Source: Brachypodium distachyon (Eukaryota > Streptophyta > Magnoliopsida > Poales > Poaceae). From it: a stretch of 64,000 nt of DNA. The notes below the pieces were generated by a model, which saw nothing but the letters and a program-made list of their open reading frames with translations, ran no database searches and was not told where the DNA came from. The DNA is taken from positions 58,617,237 to 58,681,236 of the forward strand of contig NC_016133.3 of NCBI RefSeq assembly GCF_000005505.3, given 5' to 3'. Positions 22,312-33,899 of the stretch are shown piece by piece; position 1 is the first letter of the stretch; the number at the start of each line of letters is the position of its first letter. A program made the translations under genes and the position numbers.

Positions 22312-25300
22312 ACAGATACGGCACATACACTATTATTTTTTCATTTGGGTGCCTTGGTTCGTGGGCGGTGATGGAATTGCCTTGCAATTCATTGCCACTG
22401 CAGCCACAGCTGCCACTGCAAGCCAGCTGCCGCCTTCGGCTGTACAGCGCGGAGAGGGGCGGCACATTGCAGCGGCAGCAAGGAGAAGAGGAACAGTGCA
22501 TAGGGGAAGCAAATTCTTGTTCGTTTGCGATACAATTCAGATTGATTCATTATGCTTTGACCACGGGGTTGCCAGACTATGGGGTGTTGGAGTTACTTGA
22601 TTGGTGGTTGTACAATTCTTGGATAGGATAAAAGCTTTCAGTTTCTTTTTGTGTATTAGTTCAGAATTGTTTCATTTTACGTGATCATTCAGTGAACCCG
22701 TATAAATATTGATTGAATTGGTTGTCCTTCAATAAAACACAGTGGATCCTATTCTTGTTGCTGCTGTGCCAAAACTCTGTTGTATCTGTCACTCTTCATT
22801 CGGAAATGCATTCAGAATGGGCTACCTCTCTTTGCATTTTACATCTTTCAGAGTGGCCAAATCTACTTCTATTTCTAGTTTGCTCGCTCAGTTAATCCAG
22901 ATTGGCCTAATCTATGCTGTTCCTATTTTGCCTGCCATGTTCATACACATGACCTAATTTATTGCTGTTTTTCTGTCTTGCTTACTGTGATCATCCAGAA
23001 TTGCCTAATGCCTTTTTGGTTATGGAGTTTCAGCCAATTGTATGATCTACTAGTAAATGCTCATCTGTTTTGTAGACAAGTTCGGATAAGCTGTTTCCTG
23101 GAAGTGGTGTTGGCTTGTAGCCTTGTATGTTCTGAGTTTCTTGACTTGTGGACATTAGCAGGAGCATCTGTAGTTGGAGCATTAGATTACCAGAGGACTG
23201 ATCCTTACAGATGGATCGAACACCTACACAGCTAAAAAGAAACCAAAAGGAGCAATTATATTGTTTGTTAGTTAGGATCAACTTTTATAACAGAAAGGGA
23301 TTAGTGCAAGAGCATAGGATAGGGACCTCTCAACAGACTCATAATACACTGTATTAATACCGCTAATCCTCCAACTAACTCCACCTGCATTTCCACAAAA
23401 CCAGTACTAATACAGTTAGCTACTCTTCAATTCTGGAAAACGTTAGAATCCTGGAGCCACATAACAGGAATTCAAAACCTCTCCTCTTTTCCCCCCTTGT
23501 GCGAGGGAAGCAAGTTCAGTTCAAACATATAAAACAAAGATTTGCAAAAGGCTGTCTGGTATCATCTGAAACTGCAGCAGCAACAGCATCTCAATTATGT
23601 GCTCTTGCTATGATTGATGAGACTGAAATGTGGCAGCAGCAGAACAGTTATTGCCCATGATCAAGACCATGTTCTCAACTTGTGATAATGATTTCTTTAA
23701 GCAGCTTTTAGGCTACTGGTTGCAGCTGGACATACTACGACTTCCCAAATCCTGAAGTCTTCGAGCTGGATTTCATCAAACCCAGGGTACTACCACCAAA
23801 CCGCGGCCGCCCATTTTCGATCGGACGGCTCTAGGGCAATTGAGTGGCAAAGGGGCGTTTGTAACGTAAGGCTTCTTTATACGGCGCCCCACACTTGCCC
23901 AGCCTGGATGGAAGCTAGGCTTCCAACATGACCAGCTGGAGAACTGGAAACGCAAGGCAAAGGCAACCAATGATATTCTTTCCTTTGGCCTTTGGCTCTC
24001 TTTTGAGTCTTGACCCTCTGGTTTATGCCTTTATGGATTCCCCTCAATCCTGTGACTGTGAGTGAGATGAACTCCAGCAAGCAACTACTGGGCTACCACT
24101 GCCCACTGGCCACCATCAACAACCCCTACCCGATCCTTCCTAATTCAATTCCTTCCACGTGCACAACACCCGTATCCCCAGCCGAACACACGAAGAAAAA
24201 ACTTAACACGGGTTCTTTTATCAGTTCGTGCCTCTCATCATCTTATTTTTGTTTTCGAGTACAGGATGCGATGGGCACTGCTCAACCAACGCACGGCGAC
24301 CCCTCTTTTCTTCAGCTTTCCTGCGATGCGATCCCCATCAGACGACCAAGGGATCACCGTTGGTTTTGCTTCGTGGCTCACGCACTATGATCATCATCAG
24401 CGGCAGGTCAGGTTGGTGCCGCGGCAGCCCGCAGTGTCGGCCACCGGACAAGAAGCTTCGGCCCGGCTGGCTTGGCTGCAATGCAATGCTTGCTTGCTCG
24501 TGGATCGGCGACCGATTCGGTGGTCTGGTACGAGTTCTTTTCGGGCTCATGGGGCGTGCCGCGACATGACATGACCCCAAAACGGAGCTTGGAATCGACG
24601 GGTAAATTATAAGTTTGGCGACCGGCTTGGTGTCGTTTGCGGCGTGGCACTCGTACCGGACAGGAAAGTGTTGCGTAATTCTGTTCCATCGTTGGTTTTG
24701 CATCAGAACGAATAAAGAATTGGTGTCTTTGCATCGAGAAGCTGTGTAGTAGTAGTAGTAGCAGCTACTAGCAGCAAAAGGCAACAAGAATCAGCTGTGG
24801 AGACAAACAAAGCAGCTAATGAGTTTCAGTATAAGGTTGAGAGTTGCTACTACTAATTGAGAGCATAACAAACTCAGACAGAGGCACCTAATGATGATGA
24901 CGACGACGACGACGAAAGCACCGCAGGCAGGCCATTGGGCCGCCGTGGCCACCTAAGCTGCTATTTATCCTGTATACTCAGATTAAGTACTTAGCATCAT
25001 TGTCGTGGCATGGCATGCATCATCAGATTAAGCAGGCAGGATTGGGCTTTGATAATGACTTCAGTTTTCTCTACCATATGTCCAAATCATCTGTGTATAG
25101 GACTAATCGGAGAAAAACATATCCAGCGCAGATAAGCCAGAACTTAAAAGAAAACTAAAAGTGAGAAATAATGGACAAAAATAAAATGAGAGTTTGTTGA
25201 ACAGTGTGTAGGTCAGGATTTTGTTTGCAGCAGAACATTACTCCCTCTGACTTTACATGGTTAAAGCATTCGTGATTCTAACAGCCCCCAACTACTACTT

Positions 25301-27155
25301 CTTGAGCTTTTGGAACATCTTTGCAATGATTTCTGTGGATAGCAAAGGCATTGATTGATTAACAGTTGGTTAAGCAACGGACGAACTGGAATCTTACAGC
25401 CCTGGTAGGTCACCTAAATGTGTGCAGGTAGCTAACTCCCTGCGACAAGGAATATCAGAGCCAGGGTTAGTAAGTAAGTACAGGACAAGGAAGGCCGCCC
25501 GTCCTTGCCTGCATTCGTTGCACCAAATCAAAGTCCTCTGTTGTAAAGAAGAAATGCTGTGCAAAACAAGCATATACAAGTCTCTCCAGGATATATACAG
25601 GACGGATTTGATGAGGTAACTGGTGTGACACCTCGTTTTGTTTTGGAAGCCCAACAAGAAAAGGGGATGGCCCGAACTGCCCGGTTTTCTGGATTCAGTG
25701 AGGAAACGGGTAAAACGACGAGACCACACGTTGATCTCATCAAGGTACTACTGTCTGCTGCTCCAAGGGAATCGGATACTTGGGGCAGAGGCTTGGAGCA
25801 TCTTCTAGCTTGGTCCCTTGCTTGTCTCCGAAGCCTGTGGGATATGTAGAGATGCGAAACCTCACATTCCAGAGACTTGATTCGAGAGACTGGTCCTGCA
25901 GGCTGCAGAACAAGTCAAACCTGGACGATTCTGGGAATAAAGCTAGGTGGTGTCGGTGAAGAATCAGAGTATCAGACAGGGTTTGGAGAGGTGAAACTTA
26001 ACCCAAATGGGAGAAATGCTGGCAACGACAGCGGTTCGTCAGCAGGGTCCAAGTGTTATTTACTTGCCTGCTGGAAGCGAAAGCGTTGCCTCGACGGAGA
26101 AGCAAAGGATAATATCTGTACGCGGCTGCAGCATTCCATGATCTCTCTGTTTTTTTAGGGGCATTCCATGATCTCTTTGATCATCTGGATGCTTAGAACT
26201 GTTGTCGGGCCATGTTTAAAACCCATCGTGACCAAAAGTCCGGCCCAGAAGAGAGGACGAGATAGTGTGCGTCCACTCATGATTTGATTTTTTTCCGGCC
26301 CAAAGACCGTATGGTATTTCGATGGGCCGGTGGCAAGAGCCGTAACGGGCTCCTCGAGAGGATAATGTCCAGCAGCCTCTTCTTTTTTAAGGTTGATGAC
26401 GTCCAGCAGCTCGGGTAGCCAAATTGAGTGTCACACCAAAAAAGCCCACGTACAAGATGGGCAGAAACATGGGCTCCAACCATCATTACCACAAATGGAA
26501 GACGAAAAGATGGGCTCATTCAACCGTCTCTTTCACCGCTCCACCCTACTCCATTATTTTACATCATTTTTTTCCCCTAACTTCCTTGTCCGCTGCAACT
26601 ACAGCATGAGCTTCCAACACTACCGTGATGTAAACAGATAGCTAAACTATCCTACGAGCATAGATAGTTTTCTTTGCCAAATGGCGCGTGTATCTGCAAA
26701 ATCATGCTTTCATATTACCTTTTATGTTGGCTGGCCTCGACCAAAGGACACAATTAATCATCGTGTTTTTGCCATTGCACTGCTTAGTGCTCTACACATG
26801 TAAATCGTAATCGTAATAAATTTGTACAAAAAATATGCGGAGTACTGAACTCGCCGCAACATTTTCAAACTATCACAACTAAATACTGTGTTTCTAAAAC
26901 AAAAATACTCGAATGAAATGAATGAAATTATGTATCCGCTGCCCTACCAAATGCAAGCAGAACTTTTAAGCCCAGTCAAGCGGTCACCCACTGATCATAG
27001 AACTAGAGTGGTCACTAATGACCTAACAGGAAAAAATTGAACATCGACAAATTGACAGGAACATACGAAGTCGCTTGGTGGCTGACGCAGTGCAGACATG
27101 GTCTTTTTGCATCATGCTAGCGTTTTCCGTATCAGCAGTACCAGTCTGTCCAGGT
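22312..27155. other. Intergenic DNA downstream of the GATL gene
   Basis: The first 400-500 bases are probably GATL 3' UTR. The remainder is low-information sequence: a CG-rich patch near 23800-23890, a GTA/TAG repeat near 24747, GAT/GAC units at 24893-24915, and a single Stowaway-like start (TACTCCCTCTGAC) near 25240 with no matching end. No recognisable domain was found in the short frames on either strand. Confidence 0.45.
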
Positions 27156-27336
27156 CAACAAAGCGCAGGCTAATTGTCGCCGGTCGCATGCTCGCAGCAT
27201 TCGGATGGATGGCGATGCATATATGATTGAGCCAAATGATTTGGATTTCTGTACCCAAAGGGCACTGCAACAGGGAGTAGGATGTTTGGGGTGTGGAAAT
27301 TAGCCTGTTTGACTGCACAAGTCTTGGTGGTTGGTC
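27156..27336. repeat. Duplicated segment, copy 1 (partner at 30541-30700)
   Basis: About 180 bases are shared with a segment 3.4 kb downstream in the same orientation, including CTAATTGTCGCCGGTCGCA and ATATATGATTGAGCCAAATG, with small indels. On the minus strand both copies keep an open frame with WLNHIC, AIH, NAAS and RPATISL. The source is not recognised. Confidence 0.75.
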
Positions 27337-27394
27337 GCATGGATACTATCTATAAAAACTATACTCTTAATACCGGGCTTCAAATGTTGGTAGA

Positions 27395-27690
27395 AATCTA
27401 ACGACATTGGATACTTTAATTACACTGGTGTGCCACGCAAGTCTTTGAGAATATCCGATACTTTAATTACACTATTTAGCTCAGTATGCGATTTTACACT
27501 TGTTTATAGTACAAATCCAAACGAAATTGGATATTTTGATTACACTTGTTAAGGGAGAAGGCAAGTGTGCCAAACAAGTCTTTGAGCATGCCCTGTACTT
27601 CTACTGGTTAGCCTAGTATGCGATTTCCCTGTACTACTTTAACTGGTTAGCCCAGTATGCGATTTCCCTGTACTTTAACTAATTACACTG
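27395..27690. repeat. Degenerate tandem repeats
   Basis: Phrases recur in order: GATACTTTAATTACACT (two copies about 60 bases apart), CAAGTCTTTGAG (27439, 27570), and GGTTAGCC-AGTATGCGATTTCCCTGTACT (27607 and 27645). The array looks like an old satellite-like or transposon-internal repeat. Confidence 0.65.
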
Positions 27691-29584
27691 TATTTCTTTT
27701 ACTCTACTCAAGAACTTCGGCATACCCCGCATGCGATTTCAGTCATCAAGGTGGACCTTAACTTCCGTAAGAAGGCAATTGGCTTCCATCAGATTCTAAA
27801 AGTTATATGTCTGCGAAAGAAAATAATGCATCACCAAGCTAAACTAGTAAATGTATTTCAGCAATAGATGAGCTTATTAAATTTGCAAACCACAATAACA
27901 GAAAAAGAAAAAAAAAACTACTAGAATAAGATGTTTGGCACACCGGCACAAAATGGTAATATGTGCAAAAGTTGCAGATGTATTTATTTCCAAAAAGATC
28001 TAACATCGACGATTACTAATTGTTAAAAACTTGCCTATAGCAGCTCCCTGGGCGTCGGCTCACTTGGGATTTGAGTGACGTTCCAATCTGTACACCTGTC
28101 ACATGGGTTTTGGTATTTAAAATATTTAAAAATGGTTACTGTTACGTAACAAAAGTTATATATAAGCAGTTTGTGAATAATACCTTGATGTTTAGATGCA
28201 ATGGCTTTTTTTTCCAAAAATTATACTTGATCTGCATTTTCAGTCATATTTTAAAAACATTTTTTAAGAAATAATTAAGTCTGTTGACACAAATAAATTT
28301 ACTACTATATACATTTTTGGTGTTGTTGCTAAATGACCCCCTCCTCTACTTCATCCAACTCATGGTGTTTGTAGCATGATTCTCAACCTGAATAAAGAAG
28401 AAGCACAAATGGTTAACGAACCAGCTCTTGGACCAATACAAAAGGTGTCGATGTCAAAGAGGGATGTTGGTCTCCAGGAGAATTTATTCTCTAATCACAT
28501 TTTATCTACTCGTTTTTCGAGGGTTCTCCTCGTTTGCAAAAGAGTTAAAATGCTTTCTTGATAAAAAACGAAAAAAGCATTTTTTTTCTTTTTTCTATAA
28601 CCTGCAACTTGCTTTTTTATTATTATAACAAGTCCTATATGGAAATAACCGCTAAAGAGAAAATCTATCTGATTGCCTCTCGGCCCATATCTATTTTTTG
28701 AAATAAAAAACAAGAATTTTCTTATTTTTTATTTATTAAAAGTGTATTTTCATGCAATCCACTTTGTCAGTGGTGCCTCTAATCCAACTCGTTCATATGA
28801 TAAATTCAAGTCCTACAAGCTGAAGCTATAGAGATACAACATGGCAAAAGGACATTAAGATATTTATTTGGGTCTCTGAGATTTATATTTATAAGAAGAT
28901 ACTATCAGAGCTAGAGCTGTTCTCCAGGTAAAAAAAAAAATGCAAGTAAGGTCAAGTATAAAACATGTCCTTTAATTTTGCAGTTGTGAACCTTAGCAGG
29001 AAAATTCAATGAACTCAATGTTGCACCAATTGATGATGGCTTAGAAGAGATGTTTACAAACATTAGAATCTTGCAATCACCTACGAAAAAGTTCTGCAAA
29101 AAAATTTAAAATATAAGACTTTGTTTGACAACCGCTGGAGCATAAAACTTTATAAGCCACATTTTTTATCAGAAATAACCTGCAAAAGATGGGTGAGTTT
29201 AGATCTTCTATATGTCAAGAAATCGTCTCCTCCAATTGGTTCAAAAGATTGCCTAGAGCTAACAAGCTCATATCTATGTTCTGAAACATTAAGTAAAAGG
29301 TGATTAATGATACACAATAGTAACCATGTTGTACACAATAAACAAAGTCAAAACAACTACTTTTGTCTCATTCCTTCGTTTATCCGGGATTTCATCAATT
29401 TTGCTAGCAGTCTCACTCCCAGCTAGATTAATCATTTGAAGGACTCCTTCAACCTTTTGGCCCAATAGCTAGAAAAAAGATCAGAAATAGCTCTCAACAT
29501 TTATACCTTATAACTAATATATGGGCACAATGTTATGGGTTCTTAAACTTGTCAGAATGTGTCACATATAACCCTGCTAATGGA
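27691..29584. other. Intergenic DNA, AT-rich
   Basis: AT-rich sequence with homopolymer runs. Two short stretches (28380-28500 and 29000-29090) have a coding-like look but carry stops and match nothing I recognise. They may be decayed transposon exons. Confidence 0.4.
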
Positions 29585-30310
29585 TCATTTTATGCATGAT
29601 CATTAATGATTGATTGCTTGTATTTTTTTTAATGAAAAATCAGCTCAGCAGGTCTAGGAGAGCCTTTTGGGAGTTTTTTGATAATTGGATCTTTTGCAAA
29701 ATTTGTATAGAAGATATGGAGAGAGGATGTACATTCCCTAAGCCTTTATAGAAGAAGACTTTTCTGAAATGTTTTTCACTAGGACAGACAAAATCTTGCC
29801 TGGTCAATTTGTGAACAAATGGAAAGGGCTTAAAAATTTACACAAAGGGAACAAAAGACAAGGTATGTATAAATATTATTAGATTCTTTTGCTCTGATAT
29901 TAATACTGTGACTTTGTTTATATACTTATTAGTGTTTTAATTTTAAGATTTTATCACCCAATATCCTCTTTATGTTGAATTGCCTGGGCTTTTAGGATTG
30001 ATGATGGAGTTATTTTTCCAACACTGCTTTTGGTTGTTTCAAAAAAACATTTTTAAAGTGGTTCATGGTAAATGTTTAAGAGGGTTTTGAATGACAGCTA
30101 CGTATTATTTCATTGAAAAGTTTTGTATTGTTTCATCTCCAATATTTAATGAGGCCATCATATTTGAGACCAATGTTTTTGCTATTGGTGAGAATTTTTC
30201 CAACACTGCTTCCGGTTGCTTTAAAAAACATTATGCTACTACTATTTATATCATGTCTAAACCAATCAGTTTGTGCTATTTTAATCATTAAATATCTTGG
30301 CCGGGAAGGA
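29585..30310 (+). mobile_element. Dispersed repeat, copy B
   Basis: Diverged copy of 17886-18760 without the Helitron. It contains its own internal duplication: TTTTCCAACACTGCTT-GGTTG at about 30016 recurs at about 30197, some 180 bases later. It ends near AATATCTTGGCCGGGA (about 30306), as copy A does near 18747. Confidence 0.7.
29636..29862 (+). pseudogene. Myb/SANT-like domain fragment, copy B (frameshifted)
   Basis: It begins like copy A (LSRSRRAFWEFFDNW, FCKICIEDMERGC) and then runs into a stop at about 29749 after losing two bases. The tail is intact in another frame (NKWKGLKNLHKGNKRQ) up to the same splice-like end CAAG/gtatgt. Together with copy A it allows the ancestral exon to be inferred. 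Confidence 0.5.
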
Positions 30311-30331
30311 TCTAGAGTGTCTGAGGTGTCG

Positions 30332-30518
30332 AGAAGGATTTCCTCTTGAATTGTTGGATTCTTGGTTTTTCGTTCTGTCTCCTTACATGCTCTCGTGGGT
30401 TTAGTGATCAACGAATAACTGATTTATGCTATCTACATGGTAGGAAAATAAAATCGATTTTAAGAAACACATACGGAATTTTTGTGCATCTAGAAGGATT
30501 TCCTCTTGAATTGTTGGA
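30332..30518. repeat. Short direct repeat, 26 bases, about 160 bases apart
   Basis: GAAGGATTTCCTCTTGAATT (extending to GTTGGA) occurs at about 30333 and again at about 30493, exact over 26 bases. Confidence 0.8.
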
Positions 30519-30540
30519 CCCATGACCCTTGAAGGTACCC

Positions 30541-30700
30541 TCAAAGCGCAAGGCTAATTGTCGCCGGTCGCAGGCTCGCAGCATTGGAATGGATGGCAAC
30601 GCATATATGATTGAGCCAAATGATTTGGGTTTGCAACAAGGAGTAGATGTCTGGGTGTGAAAATTTGCCTGTTTGACTGCAGAAGTCTTGGTGGTTGGTT
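30541..30700. repeat. Duplicated segment, copy 2 (partner at 27156-27336)
   Basis: Same-orientation copy of the upstream segment, lacking about 20 internal bases. It is described with copy 1. Confidence 0.75.
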
Positions 30701-31545
30701 AGGTACTCTGTCAACATCTGGAAAAGAGCCAACATTCCCATAAATGCACATTTACACGACCTGAAGTTCTAAATAACAAAATCTAGTCAAGACTTAGTAT
30801 TAAAAGAAAATGCATGGTCTGGAACTTTTATTGGCAAAAAGAAGAATAAGGAAATAGAACCTCGCCCAAAGAAAAATGGGCCTTGTAATCTGAAATGGAG
30901 TGAGTACTAATTCAACTGAAGTTTAGTTTTGAACACGCCTACCTGCCAATGAGTATTTGCCTCAGGAAATGCATTGACTATTTTATTAGTATCGTTTCAT
31001 TAGTGGTCAGTGGTCACGGGACTACACGACAAGGTATACTTAACACATACATAAATGTTCTTCTTTTTGTATCTAGGAGTTATTTCCTGTGGGGAGGTCA
31101 GCCCATTTCATGTCAAACTTGAGCTAAATATGACAAGGCCTTGGACTGCCATAGATGATATCGAAATGGGATCACAATGCTAGAATGTTTCATTGCGAAT
31201 AATTCATATATCAATCGTCGAACTGACAGAATATGTGTGCGGCATATTAATTTGGAAGCAAGGATCAACAGTTTCTAAGCTCCCAGACAAAAGGAAAAAA
31301 CTCTGGAAAAATAGCTAACAAAAAAAAGGTGCAGTATATAGTTTCGTGCCCTGTGCAGCGCACCTGGGTGATGCGATCTCACGGGACATCGATGGACGTC
31401 CGTGGGGCGAGACCGTGGGCACAAGCCACGGTGGGCAGAAACAAGAGACAGCAGTACAGCACAGCACATCCAGCCAACCTGCAGGCTGCAGCGCCCACAG
31501 TAGTGAAACGCGAGCGAGAATACAGCGAAGCACAGAAACCAAAAG
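30701..31545. other. Intergenic DNA, nothing recognised
   Basis: Short chance frames only. No gene, RNA or complete repeat was recognised. Confidence 0.4.
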
Positions 31546-31880
31546 TTTTAGCGTGACTCTCCTAAATTCTCCTCGTTCAGTAACTACGGTCACGAAGTTA
31601 ACTTCCGGCTCTCCGTTCCGTTCAAAAATGGCGAACTAGCGGGATTCCTCCGGCGGTCCGGCCGGAGTAGCTCAAAGGCCCCCTTCTTTTCGGACGAAAT
31701 TACGATCGGGAGCCTCGCCGGCCTCGGCCCACCGCCCACCAGGCATGCGCGTGCGTCCGAACCAAACACCCAGAAGATGAAAGAACAATTCTCAAAAAAA
31801 AATCTCAAAAAAAAAAGATCGAAGAACAGTAGTCCATCTGCACAAGCACAGGTGCCCTTTGAGGCGGCCTTTAAAAAACG
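31546..31880 (+). repeat. Decayed copy of the formin promoter region
   Basis: Blocks in the same order as 34270-34620: GCGTGACTCTCCTAA, AGTAAC-ACGGTCACGAAGTT, CTCTCCGTTCCGT, GTGCG-CCGAACCA, AGTCCATCTGCACAA, GCCCTTTGAG and the TATA-like CTTTAAAAA. Spacing between blocks has drifted. The partner lies directly upstream of the formin gene. No formin coding sequence follows this copy. Confidence 0.8.
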
Positions 31881-31952
31881 TTCCACTACTGGTGCTACAG
31901 GTAATTCTGTCTTTAACTTTCTTGGCAAAGAAACATCACCATTGTATAAGAT

Positions 31953-32205
31953 ACAAAGGGGCTGTTTGGTTTGAACCCACAATTGTCTTGTCAAATATTT
32001 GGTTGCCAAAATATTGGTTGAGGTTTTGGTTGTTCATATTTTGGCCAACTTTGAACAAAAAACTGAAGTAAAGTTGGTAGTGAGGAATTGGCTTCCAAAA
32101 AATTGGCTTCGATCCAAAAAAAACCAAATCTTGGTCAATGACCAAAAAATTGGTAGGGCATGGTTTGACCACCATCCAAACATATCCAAACTTTTTTTCT
32201 TCATA
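31953..32205. mobile_element. Probable MITE, about 250 bp
   Basis: The 5' side GGGGCTGTTTGGTTTGAAC and the 3' side GTTTGACCACCATCCAAACA are imperfect inverted ends of the TGTTTGG type common in grass MITEs. The interior is full of TTGG/CCAA repeats that can pair. The family is not determined. Confidence 0.5.
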
Positions 32206-32802
32206 CAATAGAAAGAAGTTAGACGTGACCGACAAGCCCATCAATTGACTCTTTTGCAAGAGTAAAAGTGCTGTAAATTTTATTCAAAACAACATTTTTT
32301 ATAAGAAAGCAACATACTATATATATGTTTCACAGAAACTGGTATATAATCAAAACAACTGGCTCATACATGGCGTACGTATTTATACGTGCTGAATCGA
32401 CCTAATTAAGTCTGGACGCCAAGGTAGCTAGCGCTGGTACGGTCAGTTTTTATTTTTTTGGGAAGATCCTAGCGGTCAATTAAGGAACGGTAGGGCCGTA
32501 GGGTATGCGTTGGAAGCGGCGTACACGTAAGCAATTATGCAATGCAATCTCATGCCGGCCGCCCTGACCGGTGGAATTAATTGACTTGAACATTGATCGA
32601 TCCATGCTGGTCGTCAAACATGCATGTGTTTGGGGCTCTGTTTGCTACCTCCGCACGTAACAGAACAAACTGCGCATGCAACCACGCTTCAATTCACGGC
32701 GATCAAACATGGCAACCATATATGCACCGCTGACTTGCATACCGTCAAATAGTTCAACCCCATGCCAAAATTCAAAATGCATGAATACAAATAAGGGAAT
32801 GG

Positions 32803-32824
32803 CACGTGTATATATATATAAACA
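32803..32824 (+). promoter_or_regulatory. G-box and TATA box of the hydroxylase-like gene
   Basis: CACGTG (32803-32808) is followed immediately by an alternating TA run ending TATATAAAC (to 32824), about 100 bases before the ATG at 32926. The spacing fits a leader of roughly 70 bases. G-box use is inference. Confidence 0.6.
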
Positions 32825-32925
32825 AGGGAGTACACTACAAGCTTGGTAACAAAGACGACAGAGACACCAACGAACTCGTTGCAAAAGCACATCGAATTGA
32901 AGCTAGAGAGTACGTACGTGGAGAC

Positions 32926-33899
32926 ATGGAGGTATTGTACTCCGACGAGGCTCTTGCGGCCGTTGCGCCGATCGCGGTGTACTGGGTCTACTCCGGCGTG
33001 CACAGGGCGATCGACCACGGAAGGCTGATGGAGAGGTACAGGCTCAACACCAAGGAAGACGAGGACGGCAAGAACATGGTGTCCAAGCGAGACGTCCTCT
33101 TCAACGTCCTCTCCCAGCACTTGCTGCAGCTCGTCAGCGTCGCCATGCTCACCACTGTACGCAGTTGATCATCGTTTAACCTCGCCGGCCGGCCACCTCT
33201 GTTTGACACGTAACATTGATACTCCATGCAGTTCACGGGAGGAGCGTCATCAGCTTGGACATCCAAGGCACCGGTGGCGACCTCATCGTCGTCGGATTAC
33301 CTAATGGCGGCGTGTCGGGTGGCGGTGGCAGTGGTGGTGTTGGATGGGTACAAGTACGCGTGGCATCGGTTGGCTCATCGCAGTCGGTGTTGGATGGGTA
33401 CAAGTACGCGTGGCATCGGCTGGCTCATCGCAGTCGGTTCCTGTACCGGCATATGCACTCTTGGCACCACCGCATCGTGATGCCCTACGCGTACGGCACC
33501 ATCTACGGGCACCCGCTCGAGGCACTCATGGCCGACACCGTGGGTGCCTCGCTGGCCCTCTTCGTCTCCGGGATGTCCCCCCGCGCCACGGCCGTGTTCC
33601 TCTCGCTCTGCAACATCAAGGCCATCGACAACCACTGCGGCGTGTGCATGATGTCGCGGTTTCTTCGGTCGCTCTGGAACGATGCGGCCTACCACGACGT
33701 GCATCACATGCCGCGTCGAGTTAGGCACAACTTCTCTGATCTGTTCTTCGTTACGTGGGACAATATGTTCGGGACGCACATGCCCTACGCCGTCGAGGAG
33801 AGGTCTGGCGGAGGGTTAAAGTTCCGGATTTTACGGCCCAAACCAACGCCTAAGACGCGCCTCGACCCCATGGTGAAGAGTACTGCCACTGCTTCCTAA
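32926..33899 (+). CDS. SBH: Sphingoid base C4-hydroxylase-like protein; frame broken by a 50 bp tandem duplication
   Basis: Exon 1 (32926-33156) encodes 77 aa like the start of plant SBH1/2 (VAPIAVYWVYSGVH; ERYRLNTKEDED; NMVSKRDVL). Exon 2 from 33232 continues in frame to VAVAVVVLDGYKYAWHRLAH, then meets the duplication (33336-33385 repeated as 33386-33435, 49 of 50 identical). It shifts and stops at about 33480. The rest is intact in the next frame: FLYRHMHSWHH, MPYAYGTIYGHPLEAL, LFVSGMSPRATAVF, AYHDVHH and FSDLFFVTWDNMFGTHMPY, to TAA at 33899. With one unit ignored, the protein would be 282 aa with all three His boxes. The family is an ER di-iron enzyme that hydroxylates C4 of sphinganine. 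Splicing from 33156 to an acceptor at 33383 would give an uninterrupted 248 aa frame, at the cost of the exon 2 N-terminal part. It is either a recent pseudogene or an altered gene. Confidence 0.82.
33336..33435 (+). repeat. Perfect-size tandem duplication, 2 x 50 bp
   Basis: Unit 1 (33336-33385) and unit 2 (33386-33435) differ only at T33370/C33420. The unit encodes the first His box (HRLAH) and flanking residues. Because 50 is not a multiple of 3, it shifts the frame. Confidence 0.95.

Noticed and set aside
24010..24787. Cluster of overlapping 100-150 codon frames on both strands
   Set aside because: Mutually overlapping, without domains or splice structure. Not supported as a gene.
25240..25260. 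Stowaway-like terminus TACTCCCTCTGAC
   Set aside because: No matching inverted end was found within a few hundred bases.
26138..26178. Short direct repeat GCATTCCATGATCTCT around TTTTTTAGGG
   Set aside because: Too short and isolated to call an insertion; may be slippage.
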